Assembly (NCBI GenBank): GCA_020055645.1
Contig: CM034546.1
Span: 28,024,001 to 28,088,000 of the forward strand
Direction: 5' to 3'
DNA: 64,000 bases
Source of the DNA: Tomocerus qinae
Taxonomy: Eukaryota > Arthropoda > Collembola > Entomobryomorpha > Tomoceridae
Shown here: piece after piece, positions 1-12,253 of the stretch
Position numbering within the stretch: the first letter of the stretch is position 1
Layout of the letters: the number at the start of each line of letters is the position of its first letter
The notes under the pieces: generated by a model
The model's input: the letters and a program-made list of their open reading frames with translations, nothing else
Databases searched by the model: none
Told to the model about the DNA's origin: nothing
Translations under genes and position numbers: made by a program

Positions 1-2340
1 GTTTCATATTATTGTTATAACATCTAAATAATAATAGTTTACATAAGAAAGGTTGAATGGTGACTGGGGATCGAATGGAAATGATTAGCGAAAGGGAACA
101 TTTCGTAATGATCGTAATGTGCGTATTAAATAGCATTTCAAAACTTCTAACCCAAATTGGTTCTGCTATAATATCGACAAATTTATTCAACATTTTTTAA
201 TAGAGCTGGGTTTACTTTTTTACTACCTTCTTAATTCTTTTGTGCCAGTTGGGATATCTTTTTGTAGAATTAAATAACAGCACTGGGTAATTAACTATTC
301 TTTAAAAATATTTATTCGTAAGTTGTACTCATGGGGTTTGAACGTTTTTCAAAATCCTAGAGGGAATCTTATTTTTCGATTTTAAAAGTTTTGGTAACTT
401 TGTGGGATTTTTTCGGAAATAGTCTTTCATTGTTCCCTATATTTGATGCTACTATCTACAGTTATTATTTTTGGTGTAGGAAATTCCTTTTTATCAGGAA
501 GTTGGGGCTACAGCTAATTTTTCCAACCACTGTAGAAAATAAAGGTGTATTAATTTAAATGTACTTTGTATTTGCAAAGTTAACAACCTAATGGGATGTT
601 TTCGAAATTGTTTTTATTACTGTGATGGGTGGCCTGCTGAATTTCTCTTTGAGTGCTAGATTTGCCCCCTTAGCTGGGTTCACTAGTATAATATAATCTG
701 GTATATAATCTTGAAATCCATTTTAGCTGGAAAACAAATTTGCAGCGATGACACTGTTGGGGTAAATTGTAACCCTGCCTCATCTATTGAAGATACAAAA
801 GCAGAGGCTGATTTTTGACGGATCAGCAGATATCATTAATTACAAATTACTACATCTTTATTATGGTATGTCGATATGTATACTAGAAAGCAGTTTATTT
901 TCCCTAAAACTTCCCAAAGCGTTATATGCAGTATTATTGATATCTATACGTTCATTATTTACTCATGGATACATAATTACATAATTTGATTATATTTACA
1001 TAATAATAAATATATGGACCTCCTATTGTCAATGACGAAATATCAGTTCACAAAGTGGATTAATAATTTCATGAAATTTTACTTGGATTTTTCTACCCTA
1101 TAATTCCAATGCATAAAAGAAAATGCCAATCATTTCCTAAATGATGTTAGGATTGCTAATATAGTTACGAAATCTCTGCTTGACGTATTTGACAAAAGAA
1201 TTTTCTGTTTTCAATTTGTTTGCAAATTACTCAATATTTCCAATTTCTTTTTTACATTACAATTAATGAATATTTCGTGTAAAAACTTTTGATGTTCATA
1301 ATATATGTTTATGACATATTAAATAATTAACTATACCTGTATTGTGGCAGCTAGAAAGTAGTAATTTCATTGTGTCCCAAATTTTACCAAATGACGCTTC
1401 TTGACACACTTTTGCAAAACATAGTACTAATACCAAAATAATTTTTATAATACATGAAATAGTAGCAGACAGACATTTAATCATGTATGAGGACATACAT
1501 ATACTAAACATATCAATCAGATTGTTATAATCAAACCTTAACACTTTTGTCAAAAACCTTTGTTTGCAAAGTGTGTCAAATGACACAACATATAAGTAGC
1601 TTATTACTCGCTTTTGAGACATGCTGTCGTTTTCTTCAATGGGTTTAGAAGTAATATGCCTTCAGGCTATAATAATACCTACATGAATCCTTTAACTCTC
1701 ATATTCTGTATGTCTTACTGTTTACTCGTTTACTGTACTGTACTGTAATGCAATTTTATGTGTGGGTGAATGGCTAAGTTAAGTATAATGGCAATCGTGA
1801 GGTTTACAAATGTTATATTCATTTTAAAGCCAAAAATCTTTGAAAGGGAAGGTTTTCCTTATAGGACGATCGGTATGATCTACGGAGAGTGGATAGGCCA
1901 CATTTTCTAAAATTTTTGATGAAAACCCGATATAACATTTCTCTCATTAGGATTGAATGGTCATATTATGCCTATGGGGAACCAACCCCCACAACTCGAT
2001 GTTGACCATTATAATTAATATTATAAAATTATTAATATAATCTATAATCATTCTAAAATGGATTTACAAAATGCATTATTTATGTAGGTATAGTAGTTTA
2101 ATATGTTTCTACGAACCAAGTCGAAATTCTCAGTTCAATACTAGAATTCTAAATAAAAATACATGTAAAATGATTTTAAGTTAGTTTGGTTCCTCTATAA
2201 TATCTTGTCATTGGAAGCCTGATGTGGTAATAAACAGTTCTAAATAAATTTGCAACCTTGAATACGAAATGTAATTTTTTGCGGCTACTACAATTAAGTA
2301 AGAAATGCGTCAGGAATAAACAACTTATGATGTGTTCGAC
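1..2340. other. AT-rich intergenic DNA, no gene seen
   Basis: No reading frame here has recognisable domains, and the longest (about 108 codons, minus strand near 1296-1622) has the low-complexity composition expected by chance in AT-rich DNA. No tandem array or inverted terminal repeat was seen. It is the 5' flank of the cuticular protein gene. Confidence 0.6.
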
Positions 2341-2344
2341 ACAC

Positions 2345-2510
2345 GAGTTCTTATATCAATGCTTGGACCCTCCAATAGTAATTAGAAATGTTCTGATGTA
2401 TTACATTTTTTCATCTAAGGCTTCATTGTGAGAATCTTTCCCACGAGCGAGCGACGGGAATAATACACAACAACTTTGATTACATCTGCACAGACAACCA
2501 GACACCAACT
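2345..2510 (+). pseudogene. Possible decayed copy of cuticle gene exons 1-2
   Basis: Short stretches resemble exons 1-2 of the cuticular protein gene just downstream. A GCTTGGACC block parallels the exon 1 start (ACTATGGACC). CCACGAGCGAGCGACGG parallels CCACGAGCACGCGACGA of exon 2. TTACATCTGCACAGACAACC parallels TTACATCTGAACTAAAGAGC. The order is kept but there is no start codon or open frame. This is a visual alignment only, so it could be coincidence. Confidence 0.35.
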
Positions 2511-2703
2511 TACCGTCTTATCTTTTGTATTTATTTAAATTATCGGCAGTATAATGTTACTAAGTCTGATTCACAAACAGATATTAGTATTCAATGGAAA
2601 TAATTACATATCTCATTGTTCACAACGTTGATAATATTTAAAACAATATTGTGTTATATACTAAACAGCATTGACTATTTTGTTTAAAAATTATTTAGTA
2701 ACT

Positions 2704-4002
2704 ATGGACCTTTTACAGGTAACAAATTTTACACTAAAATGTTTTATAATATAATTACAAGTTTATTTAAATAATAAGAATGTTGTTTAAAATCCAATAG
2801 TTTTTTATTGTTACTACACTTGTGATCTCATCCACGAGCACGCGACGACAAAGATTCCGTCACAAGAAATTTACATCTGAACTAAAGAGCCAAAATGAAA
2901 ATCTTAATATTGCACAAGAGGTACGAACATTTTTAATTGATTGTCATAGTAATAGAAAATAAATATATTTCGATATCATACCTTAAACAATGTTATCTTA
3001 ATAGTATAATTTTAAGGCACACAGATATATTTTCAATAAAACTATTACACAGTTACTATTTATCTATTTACAGTAATAAGACTATTATCGAAAGAATATT
3101 AGTTAGTTTTGTCGATTTAGTTTCTTTGCTTTAATTTTTAACCCTATTTTAGAGCTTATCACGTTAAATTAATCTTGTACATTTTTCTATATTATAGAAC
3201 TACCATGAAAAAGGAATACCATACAAGTTTTCATATTCAGTAAACGATTACAATAAAAATGAACACAGCCATACGGCTGAAAGCGATGGGGACGTAGTTA
3301 AAGGGGAATATGAAGTTCTTCTTCCTGATAATCGTATACAAACAGTCAAGTACACCGCTGATGCAATAAGTGGATACAGAGCACAAGTAACTTACAGAAA
3401 CAAAGGTAAAAATCAAGCAAAAGACGTCACATTAATAGTGCGACGGATTTTGCACTATGCTAGGTATATTTTTGCTCTGAAGTTGTAGGTATCTATTCCG
3501 GCAATGGGTAATACATTATAGTACAGAATTAAGTATCATCGGTAAATCAGATTTTGCATTTGAAATAGAAATTGAACCTGTAGTCGACAATACAACGCAT
3601 AACTTTGAGAGTTAAATCTTTACAGAATTAAATTTTGTCTACAACTGTCTTCAGAGTTAAAAAATAGTTATTACTCTTAGATTACATACAAATTACTATT
3701 TCTATGAGTATAAAATATTCGAACTTAAAATATCATTTTCCTTTGCACGCTAAAATAGTGATTCGACATTTAACACTAAAAATTAGGTTACAAAGTTTAA
3801 AAATAAATCAATATAATTTTTTCACGCTATTTTATAATAATTTTTCTTATTTTATACAGTTTCGAGCCCTAGTGGAGGGTTTGGATTTGCCGCCGGTGCT
3901 GGCACACAATCTTGCAAGCAAGGATTCAGTGGACCAAAATGTGCAAAAATAACAAAAGTTGCGAGTACAGAACTGGATGAAGAGCTGGAGGAAGACTCAT
4001 AA
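2704..4002 (+). CDS. Cuticular protein of the CPR family (RR-2-like chitin-binding)
   Basis: A structural protein of the cuticle whose Rebers-Riddiford domain binds chitin. I join four exons: 2704-2718, 2801-2920, 3198-3405 and 3860-4002. Splice phases agree (0, 0, 1), giving 161 residues. Exon 1 encodes MDLLQ and exon 2 opens with FFIVTTLVISSTS, together forming a split signal peptide, a layout common in CPR genes. Exon 3 carries the whole domain (about residues 51-113), with PYKFSYSV, DGDVVKGEYEVLLPD and VKYTADAISGY. The RR-2 assignment rests on the DGDVVKG and YTAD blocks. The tail is Gly/Ala-rich, then holds two cysteines (SCKQGFSGPKC) and an acidic end. Cysteine is unusual in this family. 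AATAAA lies near 4043. The gene converges on the zinc-finger gene 166 bp away, and a decayed copy lies at 8938-9540. Splice sites are inferred, but the agreement of all phases is strong support. Confidence 0.88.
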
Positions 4003-4168
4003 TAGTAACAGCTAAAATTACAAACGTAAAACCATAATATTAAATAAATAAAAGCAATTAAAACTTTAGAAGTGAACTAATTATTACAGTCCATATATAT
4101 TATACAATATCAATAATTTTAATTAATTATCTGATGGGAGCTTTTTCAATATATCTAACGCAATTGAT

Positions 4169-6799
4169 CTATTCTGATTCTGATTCACCATTTGAACCAT
4201 CACACTCCTTAACGTGCTTTTTTAAGCTGTAATAAAATCTAAAGGCCATTCCACACTTTTGGCAACTCGAGGATTTCTTTTCCGAGTGAGTTACCATGTG
4301 TTTGGTAAGGTGGCCATTTTCCACAAAAGTTTTATTACAAATTCGACACTTGAAATTCTTTTTCCCACTGTGATACCTAAGATGAACTTTCAAACCTGAT
4401 TTCATTATAAATGTTTTTCCACAAATGTGGCACTCGTGCGGTTTTTCTCCTTTGTGAGTTCTAATGTGGTACTTTAAGCTACCGCTGCTTGTAAAAATCT
4501 TTGGACAAAATGTACATTCATACCTATTTTCATGTAAATGAGTTTGGATATGCCTTGTTAACCTGTTTTGAGTAAGGCAATTTTTTCCACAAATGTCGCA
4601 CTGGAATTCACTTTGGAATTCCCTGTGAAAATTAAATTTGTGGCGTTTCAACTGATAAAAATTTGTAAAAGTTTCATTACAAAATTTGCATTTCAAGCCA
4701 TCTTCTTCTAGTACTATTTTGTGTTCTTTCAAATGGGCATTTAGCCTACCGACATTCAAAAAGTCTCCGTTACAAATATTGCATTTAAAAAGTTTTTCTC
4801 CTGAGTGTAATTTAAGATGATCTTTCAAACTGTGAGAACGGCCAAAAGCTCTGCCACAAATGTCACATTTGTATGGAGTCTCGCCTGTATGAGTTCTTGA
4901 ATGCTTGACCAAGTCTCCTCGCTCAGCGTATCTCTTTCCACACTCCTCGCATTCGTGTTTCTTTTCCCCGTGAACCCGCCTCTCATGTCCCTTACAAGCA
5001 GCCGAATTTCCAAAAGTTTTCTCGCAAACGCTGCATTTAAATTCAAGTTTCTCCGAGATGACTTCGTCAGGTTTGTGTATACTTCTTTTATGTTGTAATA
5101 AATCATGTGCAAAGGTAAAGCATTCGCCACAAATGTGACATTCATAAGGTCGCACCCCTTTATGAATATTTTCATGCATTTTTAAGTAACTCGAACTAGC
5201 AAAACATTTTCCACATGTAGCACATTTGAAAGTTTCCTCGTGAATATGAATGTGACCTTTCAGATGTCTTTGTTGTCTAAATTTCTGACCACAAATGTCG
5301 CATTCATGATTTTTTTCCTTTGTGTGTGTTAAAATATGCTGTTTTAAGTTTCCTGAGCTTAAAAAAGGCTTGCCGCAAATCTCACATTCATGTGGCTTTT
5401 CCTCTGAGTGGATTTTGCTGTGCTCCCTTAGCTCAAAATCTTGTTTAAATTTCTTTCCACAAACGTCGCAATCAAATTTTCGTTCTTTTATTGTGTGGAT
5501 CCTTTCATGACATCGTAATCGACTTGCAAAAACAAACTTTCTTCCACAGAAATCACAACAATGCAATTTTGCAGCAGTTGGCTATGATAATAAGGATCGA
5601 AATTAAAGTGGCACTACAACTTTACAATTACAATAAGAATAAAACAGAAATGAAGAAAATGATTTCAAAGATATAAAAATTAAGTTCAAAGAAATTAGAA
5701 TAGGTCCCCTCACTTTCGTTTTTGTTGTTTGTCCATGGTCTTCGGCATTCTCGTATTCATTCTCGCTAGTACTTATTGACTCTATGTGTGATTTCTCACC
5801 GTTACCGCCCACATTCCGTTTTGACGTTTGTAGATAGTTGTTCTAAAGTATAAATAATCAAATCAGTTTTCATTTTGACACAGAAATAATACAAAATTAT
5901 CAGCACACGATCGAGATAATTATCTTGGTGGAATTATTGGGAAAGGGATCGGGTAGACTGCTAGTCAGAGCAAAACAATTAGAATTAAATTTTTGATTAT
6001 GATTGGCTGAATTTCATGCCAAAATGAATGTCAATTAAACAAGAATGAAATAGGACATTATGGATAGTAGGGACCCTTTTACTGAATATGCAAATCGAAT
6101 TGGAATTTTCCTCAGATACCAGAATATACCTGTTATGTATGCCCAATCCCAATAACATTTTCTAGGCAATTAACTTGGCAGGCATCCAGCATTTGGATGT
6201 TACTGTTATACTTAAAGTGTATCTGTTATATATTAAATTCGTATATTGTGTTAATTAGTAACAATAGTACTCTAGTTTAATGACTTACAGAATCAAAACT
6301 CCCTTTCTGCTTGACATTACAAGCATTTTGTCGGGTATTGTATTTAATACATCCACCATCTCCCTCTGCTTCGTCTTCGTCACTACTAGATTCAGAATTG
6401 TTTGTATTTCCATCTTTTTTATTTTTGTCTTTACCCGTCAGAATAGGTTTACTATTTTTTTCTCTACGTTTTAAAATCCCTTTTGAATGTGTCGTTCCCC
6501 TTGTTGGTTTTTCATTTAACCGTATGTGTTCCGAACATGAAATGCCATTCTGTAAAACAAATAATAGACTTAATTGCATAAAACTTCACCATTGAAAAGA
6601 ACTTTTTATTCCTGAATTTATTTATATTCTGTAAACTTGGGCAAACTTTTAAAAAAACCTTTTCATTTCGATGAGTAAGAGTTTGTATTAAAACAGGGTC
6701 AAGGCGCTGCAATTTAATCACCATATGCTTCAAGTAAATTGAATCGTCAATTGACGACAAACTAGCTTCTCCTAAATACATATTGTTCCCAGCAGTCAT
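4169..6799 (-). CDS. C2H2 zinc-finger protein with 16 fingers (copy 1)
   Basis: A probable nuclear DNA-binding protein; target unknown. Four exons on the minus strand, all phase 0: 6799-6590, 6549-6289, 5842-5714 and 5581-4169, giving 670 residues. Exon 1 (70 codons from ATG at 6799, preceded by a TTACAG acceptor-like site that suggests a 5' UTR intron) matches no domain I recognise. Exon 2 is basic, then acidic, with a Ser/Asp/Glu run (SESSSDEDEAEGDGG). Exon 3 is acidic. Exon 4 encodes 16 fingers in tandem, most CxxC-x12-HxxxH with partly conserved TGEKP-like linkers. The last finger ends HVKEC, so its final ligand is Cys. Some linkers (after fingers 6, 10 and 11) are longer, splitting the fingers into blocks. 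A diverged duplicate of exons 3-4 lies at 12254-13915. I do not recognise an ortholog. The exon 1-2 junction is the least certain part. Confidence 0.85.
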
Positions 6800-7290
6800 C
6801 TGTAACTATTAAATAAACGAAAGAAAAGTCGCTTTAGTTTAATTAAAATAATATACAATATTTATTTTAAAATTGAAGTGTGCAACTCCGTGAATTACAT
6901 TTAGTACAATATTAGCAATTTTAGTACCGTGACAATGGTCAGTCATCAGAGAGAGGACTTGGTGACAACGTCACTACTGACTGAATAATGATCGTGAAGT
7001 ATAACCAGTTAATAATTTTGAATGAAACGAATCGAAAAAAAATTGTTTTACACTAATTTCGCGCCACTCCAATATTTTTTCGCTAAGGCAACTTATAGTT
7101 TACTCTTGCACTTTGAATTCTTCTTGTCCTTTCTAAAATGACATGTGCCTTTTCTGTCCGGTTATCAAAATCGTGGGTCAAAGTCATAATTAAAATATTA
7201 AGGGGAATTTTAAACAATTGTTTTGAGCTGCGATGCTATGGAATGGAGAAGCATGGATTTTCATAATTTTTGTATTCTTAATTGTTATGA
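6800..7290. other. Upstream flank of zinc-finger gene 1
   Basis: About 490 bp of AT-rich DNA with no open frame of interest. It should hold the promoter and any 5' UTR exon of the minus-strand zinc-finger gene, but I see no clear TATA box or initiator. Confidence 0.45.
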
Positions 7291-7516
7291 GAGCGGTATC
7301 GTGGTTGGATTGGACATAACGGTGCGCAAATTTCTAAGTCCCACAGCACCACTATATCTCGGAATTTTTAGACGTGACCCCCCAATGTTTCATCGGATCT
7401 TTATCGGATATGACCTGAATGTCACGTTTCCACCCTCCCCACACCCGACTGGGGTATGAGGCAAAATGACATTCCACCTGTTTTACACCTAAAATTGGTC
7501 ATCATGTTTATTTCAT

Positions 7517-7541
7517 TTAGGTTAGGTTAGGTTAGGTTAGG
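7517..7541 (+). repeat. Interstitial (TTAGG)5
   Basis: Five perfect TTAGG units, the telomere repeat of many insects, in the centre of fold-back unit 1 and followed by GGGGTGGGGAGGG. Confidence 0.95.
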
Positions 7542-7906
7542 GGGTGGGGAGGGTGGGAACGTAACCTTCAGGTCATGTCCGATAAAGATCCGATGAAACA
7601 TTGGGGGGTCACGTCTAAATATTCCGAGATATAGTAGTGCTGTGGGACTTAAAAATTTGCGCACCGTTATGTCCAATCCCACCCGGTATCGTGGTTGGAT
7701 TGGACATAACGGTGCGCAAATTTCTAAGTCCCACAGCACCACTATATCTCGGAATTTTTAGACGTGACCCCCCAATGTTTCATCGGATCTTTATCGGATA
7801 TGACCTGAATGTCACGTTTCCACCCTCCCCACACCCGACTGGGGTATGAGGCAAAATGACATTCCACCTGTTTTACACCTAAAATTGGTCATCATGTTTA
7901 TTTCAT

Positions 7907-7931
7907 TTAGGTTAGGTTAGGTTAGGTTAGG
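7907..7931 (+). repeat. Interstitial (TTAGG)5, second unit
   Basis: The same five TTAGG units at the centre of fold-back unit 2, again followed by a G-rich run. Confidence 0.95.
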
Positions 7932-8064
7932 GGGTGGGAGGTGGGAGCATGGCTTCTTCAGGTCATGTCCCGATAAAAGTCCGATGGCATTGAGAGGTCG
8001 TCTGAATACAAGGATATGTGGTGCTGTGGGACTTAAAAATTTTGCACTTGCCGTCAATCCACCC

Positions 8065-8930
8065 GGTATCGTTGTTGATTACGACGATGACATCAAAAAT
8101 TAAGATGCAAAAATGTAAAATCAAACAATTGTTTTGTAAGAATTATTGGAGATTTAATTTTCACTCCCACTATTTATAATTTAAACTATGATAGTCGGTC
8201 CAATTTATTTAGAAACCGCTAGAGAAAAAATCTGAAAAGGTTTCCAGTACAAAATATGGAGATACAAAAGAGAAATGAAGGCAGAGGAAAATGTTTTCCT
8301 TTAGGCCTAGTACAGAGATCGAGGTTTCACTATATAATAACGCAGTTTCTAAGATATATGTTCACTATTTTCACCGGCTCAAATAATTTCCACTTTTATA
8401 AATTCGAACTTTTCATTTTTAGTATTTGTAGTGAAAACTTAACTATAAACTGAGTAATTTCATGGCGAAATCTCGTTCTGTGTACTAGGTTATTATATTA
8501 TTTGTTATATTATATGTCTACGTGAAAAAGGAAGATTTCAGTATATCTTGATTTTTTAAAGATTCGGCCGTCAGATTTGCAATTTAGGTTGATAAGCTGA
8601 TTGTCGTTCACGGGTTTCAATGTTTAGATTTTTTTCTTTGCCTACGGCAAAAGCAAAATGAATTATTTCGTCCACGTTAATCGTTTGTTTTAATAGGACG
8701 CTTAAAACTATTATTTTAATTTACAATTCAATAGCATCACTGTGTTATGTACTAGGGTTATGACTTTCAAATCACAAATACTATATATCCCACGTTTTAG
8801 AGTCAATAATTATTAAGTATGAATGATCTGTAATAGTTTTAAGACCTCCGAATAAACACTTGGGCTTTAGACATTGGTTAGTATTTAATTTAATTGATGC
8901 TACCTGCATCTGATAATACATAAAATCCTA
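8065..8930. other. Gene-free DNA
   Basis: AT-rich sequence with only short chance frames. Exons 1-3 of the duplicated cuticle gene would be expected here by synteny, but I cannot find them. Confidence 0.5.
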
Positions 8931-8937
8931 TAAAAGA

Positions 8938-9540
8938 CTATGCACTACTACACAGAATCTGATTTTATATTTGAAATAAATATCCAACAATCAAGCAACA
9001 ATAAATGAATTCGTTTCAGGTGACTTCGGGGCAATTTCTAACAATTAAAATAATTTCCAGCCACAAGAAAAACCTTATGCCTTCAAGGTTCAAAACTATT
9101 TACAGCACTCACTTAAGTTACATACAAATTACTATATTTGAGTAGATAAATATTTGAATTGTAAATACACTAAACTAAATACTAAATATACTAAATTGTA
9201 AATCCCAAACTTGTGATTCGGCATTTAGCCTTAGAAATTATGTAACGCGGTATAAAAATTACTCTATACAATATATTTTGATATTGTTTCAATATAACAT
9301 TATTTACAATATATTCATATATAGGCCATTTCTTCTTATTTTATACAATCCAAAGTCAAATCGTACATAGAGTTTCTTTTATTTATATACGGCTGATGCC
9401 GGAACACAGTCTTAAAAGGAAGGATTCGGTGGACGATAGTGTGCTTAACAAAAAAGTTAAATAACCGGACTAAGACTTGGAAGACTCATAACGAGGAAGT
9501 AACAGCGAACATTTCCAACGTGAAACCACAATTACATATC
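8938..9540 (+). pseudogene. Decayed duplicate of the cuticular protein gene (intron 3 and exon 4)
   Basis: The stretch aligns by eye, in order, with 3510-4030 of the intact cuticle gene. The CAGATTTTGCATTTGAAATA block of intron 3 matches ATCTGATTTTATATTTGAAA. TTACATACAAATTACTAT is shared. The exon 4 core (GCCGGAACACAGTC, GGAAGGATTCGGTGGAC, GGAAGACTCATAA) is recognisable near 9390-9492. The splice acceptor CAG has become CAA, and in the original frame both cysteine codons are now stops, so the copy is dead. It sits just 3' of zinc-finger gene 2 exactly as in copy 1, showing that the two genes were duplicated together. Confidence 0.75.
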
Positions 9541-9621
9541 CCAATACATGTACTATTAACCTGGAATAGTAAAATTTGACGATTATATGTCAATCTTGGA
9601 AAAAAAAAAATTACTAATTAC

Positions 9622-12164
9622 TAAAGCAAGGAAAGGCAGGCAAATGCCTATTCTTACCGCTTTGTCTAATAAAGAAAATAACTCGCAGTTTTACGTTTTA
9701 GATATCTACAAGCTTAAATTTTCAGTTTGATAGTGCCTATAAATGCCTATATTACGTTTGTAGCGCCTATGCCTAGGCATAAGCCTATCTTGGCTTTAAG
9801 TGCCTATAAATGCCTATCAATGCATTTTCAGCAAAAATGTCGTAATTTTTGGATTTAATTTGAATTTTTACTGAAAAATTAAAATTAAATAAATTAAATT
9901 ACGAATTTCCTAGCTAAAAGTACGAACAAATAGCATTTTCATAAATATCATGCTAATCATGCATAATCTTTCTTTCTAATACAGCCACCATAGTTATCCT
10001 TGGTAATGCGCTACTGCTTCCAATTTGAATCAATCGTGTCAAAGTATATCGAGTGTCGTAACTTAATTCTCTCGCTTTTCTAATGCCGTATGCCCATTTA
10101 AAAGTACTTTTAATACCCAAAATAGTTCGAGATGGGAAACAAAAAAGTTCATGTAATTCTAATGAGAGAATGGCTTAGAAAAGCGCAAAATCTAGTCACT
10201 ATCGGATTGAAAATGACAAATACATTTACTGTGAGGTAAGACATATACATTTCATATGTTATTTAGTGGGAAATTGGTACCTTACGAAATACAAATAAAC
10301 AACACATTGAAACCTTTTATTTAATTTATGCAGCCTTGTGGGAAAATTTTCGAATTTAAGAAGTTGTACGGACTATTACAACACGAAAAAAGCGGTTGCA
10401 CACGAAATCCGTCACACGTTTTAACGCTAAAACGAAGACAAATACTTCTGTCAGATATAGGACCAACAGTAAGCAGAGTTTTATAGAGATCTAAGCCAAG
10501 CTCTTGTTGCAGCGAATATCCCATGGTACAAATTGCAAAACCCTATTTTCAAAAACTTTTTGGAAAAGTACACGAACAAGACGGTTCCTGACGAATCCAC
10601 CCTCAGAAAGTCGTATCTAAAAAAGCTTTATACGATGGTAGCACTAAAAACTTGATTGAAATAAGATTTTTGATTTCAGGACAATTTAATGATTTACTAA
10701 ATATTTTGAACATCAGAGTGTAGATGCCATTCGAAGTGACATAGGGTTAAACTACATATGGCTTTCGATTGATGAAACTACCGATGCGGCGGGTAGATAT
10801 ATAGCAAACGTTTTGGTAGGGCGCATGGACAAGGACAAATTTTCTAAATCCCATTTATCAAGCAACTTGGAAAAACCAATAGTTCAACAGTGACACAGTT
10901 AGTGTTAGATGCTTTACGTAAGTAAAATTAAAAATAAATATTCTACACTAAGAATTATAATTTGAAATACCGAAAAAAATGTTTTTAAATTGCTACAAGC
11001 AACCCAAAATTAATCCGATTAAAAAATTATTTCAGTGATTCTTTGGCCTTTGAGCACTCAAACGGATATTGATCGAAGATTTTTGCTTTTGCTGACAGAC
11101 GGAGTGGCGTATGTGAAAAAAGCTGGAAAAAATTTGAAAAACACATACCCTAACTTATTGCATGTAACCTGTGTAACTCACGGTTTGCATTTAGTTGCTG
11201 AAGAAGTTCGTTCAAATTTTAGTGACGTTGACAAATTAGTGGCTTCGGTTAAGGCAGTGTTTCGAAAATCACCATCTCGAATACTTAAATATCGTAATAT
11301 GTTTCCCGGCTAGAACTTCCTCCTCAGCCAGTAATTTCAGGATAGGGAACATGGTTAACAGCTATTGAATTTATTCAAAAAATTTCGAATCTGTCCAAAG
11401 TCAGTTGTAGAAGCTTTAAACTCTACAGAATCAGCTGCCATTTAAAAGCCCAGAAATGTTTTCAAAGAAAGAGTGCGTAGAAATCTGTCTTATATTTCTG
11501 CCCTATGTTTCTTATGCGAAACCATAAAAAACATGAAGGAAAGGAGATTTCGCTAAGCGAAACTCTCGAAACCATCACTAATTACCACTGAAAAATTAAG
11601 TGAAGCAGGGGCCTATCGGGAAAAAGTATTGCTTAAATGGCAAAATGTTTTGAACAAAAACAAAGATTTGGAAGCAGTAACCAAAATTGACAAAATTTTG
11701 CATGGAGAAGAAAACATAGAGTTGAGCCTCAATCCCTCTCAAATTGCAGCATTTAAATTTGCTCCACTCACTACTGTAGATAACGAACGAAGTTTTAGTT
11801 TCGAAAAGCTGATTTTTAGCGACCGTCGGAGGGGAATGACTGCTGAACATTTAGAATGGACAGTGGTATCTTATTTTGAGATGATTAGTTGAGATTTTCA
11901 TATCTTTCTGTTCAGTAAAACAAATTGATAATAAAATAATGGATGCGTTATTTACAAAACAATTGTAAAATATAATGAAATAAATACGATTTAATAAATT
12001 TGAGTCTATTCTATAATTTTGTGTCTCAGAAAATATGATTTTGGTCTTTTTGTGTGATTATAGTGATTAATTTTAGTGCCTATTTTAAGTGCCTATTTTC
12101 TTTTTTTTCGAGCTTAAATGCTTGCCTATTTTGGGATTTTCCGTGCCTACCTTTCCGGGGTTTA
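9622..12164 (+). mobile_element. hAT-superfamily DNA transposon (degraded, 2543 bp)
   Basis: Both ends are visible. The left end TAAAGCAAGGAAAGGCAGGC and the inverse of the right end TAAACCCCGGAAAGGTAGGC form imperfect terminal inverted repeats of about 21 bp. They are flanked by an 8-bp direct repeat CTAATTAC (9614-9621 and 12165-12172), the target duplication length of hAT elements. Subterminal regions carry many short GCCTAT/GCCTA motifs on both sides, like transposase-binding clusters of this superfamily. The interior holds a broken hAT transposase. The insertion lies between the cuticle relic and the stop codon of zinc-finger gene 2, so it is younger than that duplication. Confidence 0.92.
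10110..11892 (+). pseudogene. hAT transposase, broken by stops and frameshifts
   Basis: Segments in several frames follow the order of the DUF659-containing hAT transposases common in insects. First comes a BED-like zinc finger (CGKIFEFKKLYGLLQHEKSG near 10335). Next is a segment ending KYTNKTVPDESTLRKSYL near 10570. Then follows a DDE-type core with SIDETTDAAGRYIANVLVG near 10760, LLLTDGVAYVKKAGK near 11090 and HVTCVTHGLHLVAEEVR near 11157. The C-terminal dimerisation region has FAPLTTVDNERSFSFEKL near 11757-11812. At least one intron-like gap (AAGTAAAA to TTTCAG, about 10919-11034) and several frame changes separate the segments. No full-length frame remains, so the copy cannot encode active transposase as read. 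Confidence 0.9.
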
Positions 12165-12253
12165 CTAATTACTACACAATTGTGTAAATAAATAAATATT
12201 TCGTAATTACTTACCCATTTGATTTGTTGAGACTATATTTTCCCAAAATTAAT

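Larger units (their letters stand above)
7297..8064. repeat. Two head-to-tail fold-back units centred on TTAGG runs
   Basis: A ~390-bp unit starting CGGTATCGTGGTTGGATTGG occurs at about 7295-7684 and again, more decayed on its right side, at 7685-8064. Each unit is a fold-back. In unit 1 the left arm (about 7302-7440) and the right arm (about 7540-7680) are inverse copies roughly 140 bp long with few mismatches. They flank a ~100-bp centre that contains five TTAGG units and a G-rich stretch. Reading frames across it (for example 7223-7459, 7527-7742 and 7637-7849) encode the same peptide because the arms are inverse copies; they are not genes. It looks like a MITE or fold-back transposon. I could not settle a target duplication, although GGTATCG recurs at the unit borders. 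Confidence 0.85.

Noticed and set aside
3406-3488. Read-through of cuticle exon 3 to a stop at 3486-3488
   Set aside because: A good donor (AAAGGTAAAA) at 3406 and a phase-matched exon 4 with a decayed paralogous copy make splicing far more likely.
4825-5175. 116-codon minus-strand frame in a second phase
   Set aside because: Shadow within the zinc-finger exon; the true frame carries all Cys and His ligands.
7223-7849. Three similar frames of 70-78 codons sharing a RRDPPMFHRIFIG peptide
   Set aside because: The same peptide arises from inverted and duplicated arms of the fold-back element, not from protein conservation.
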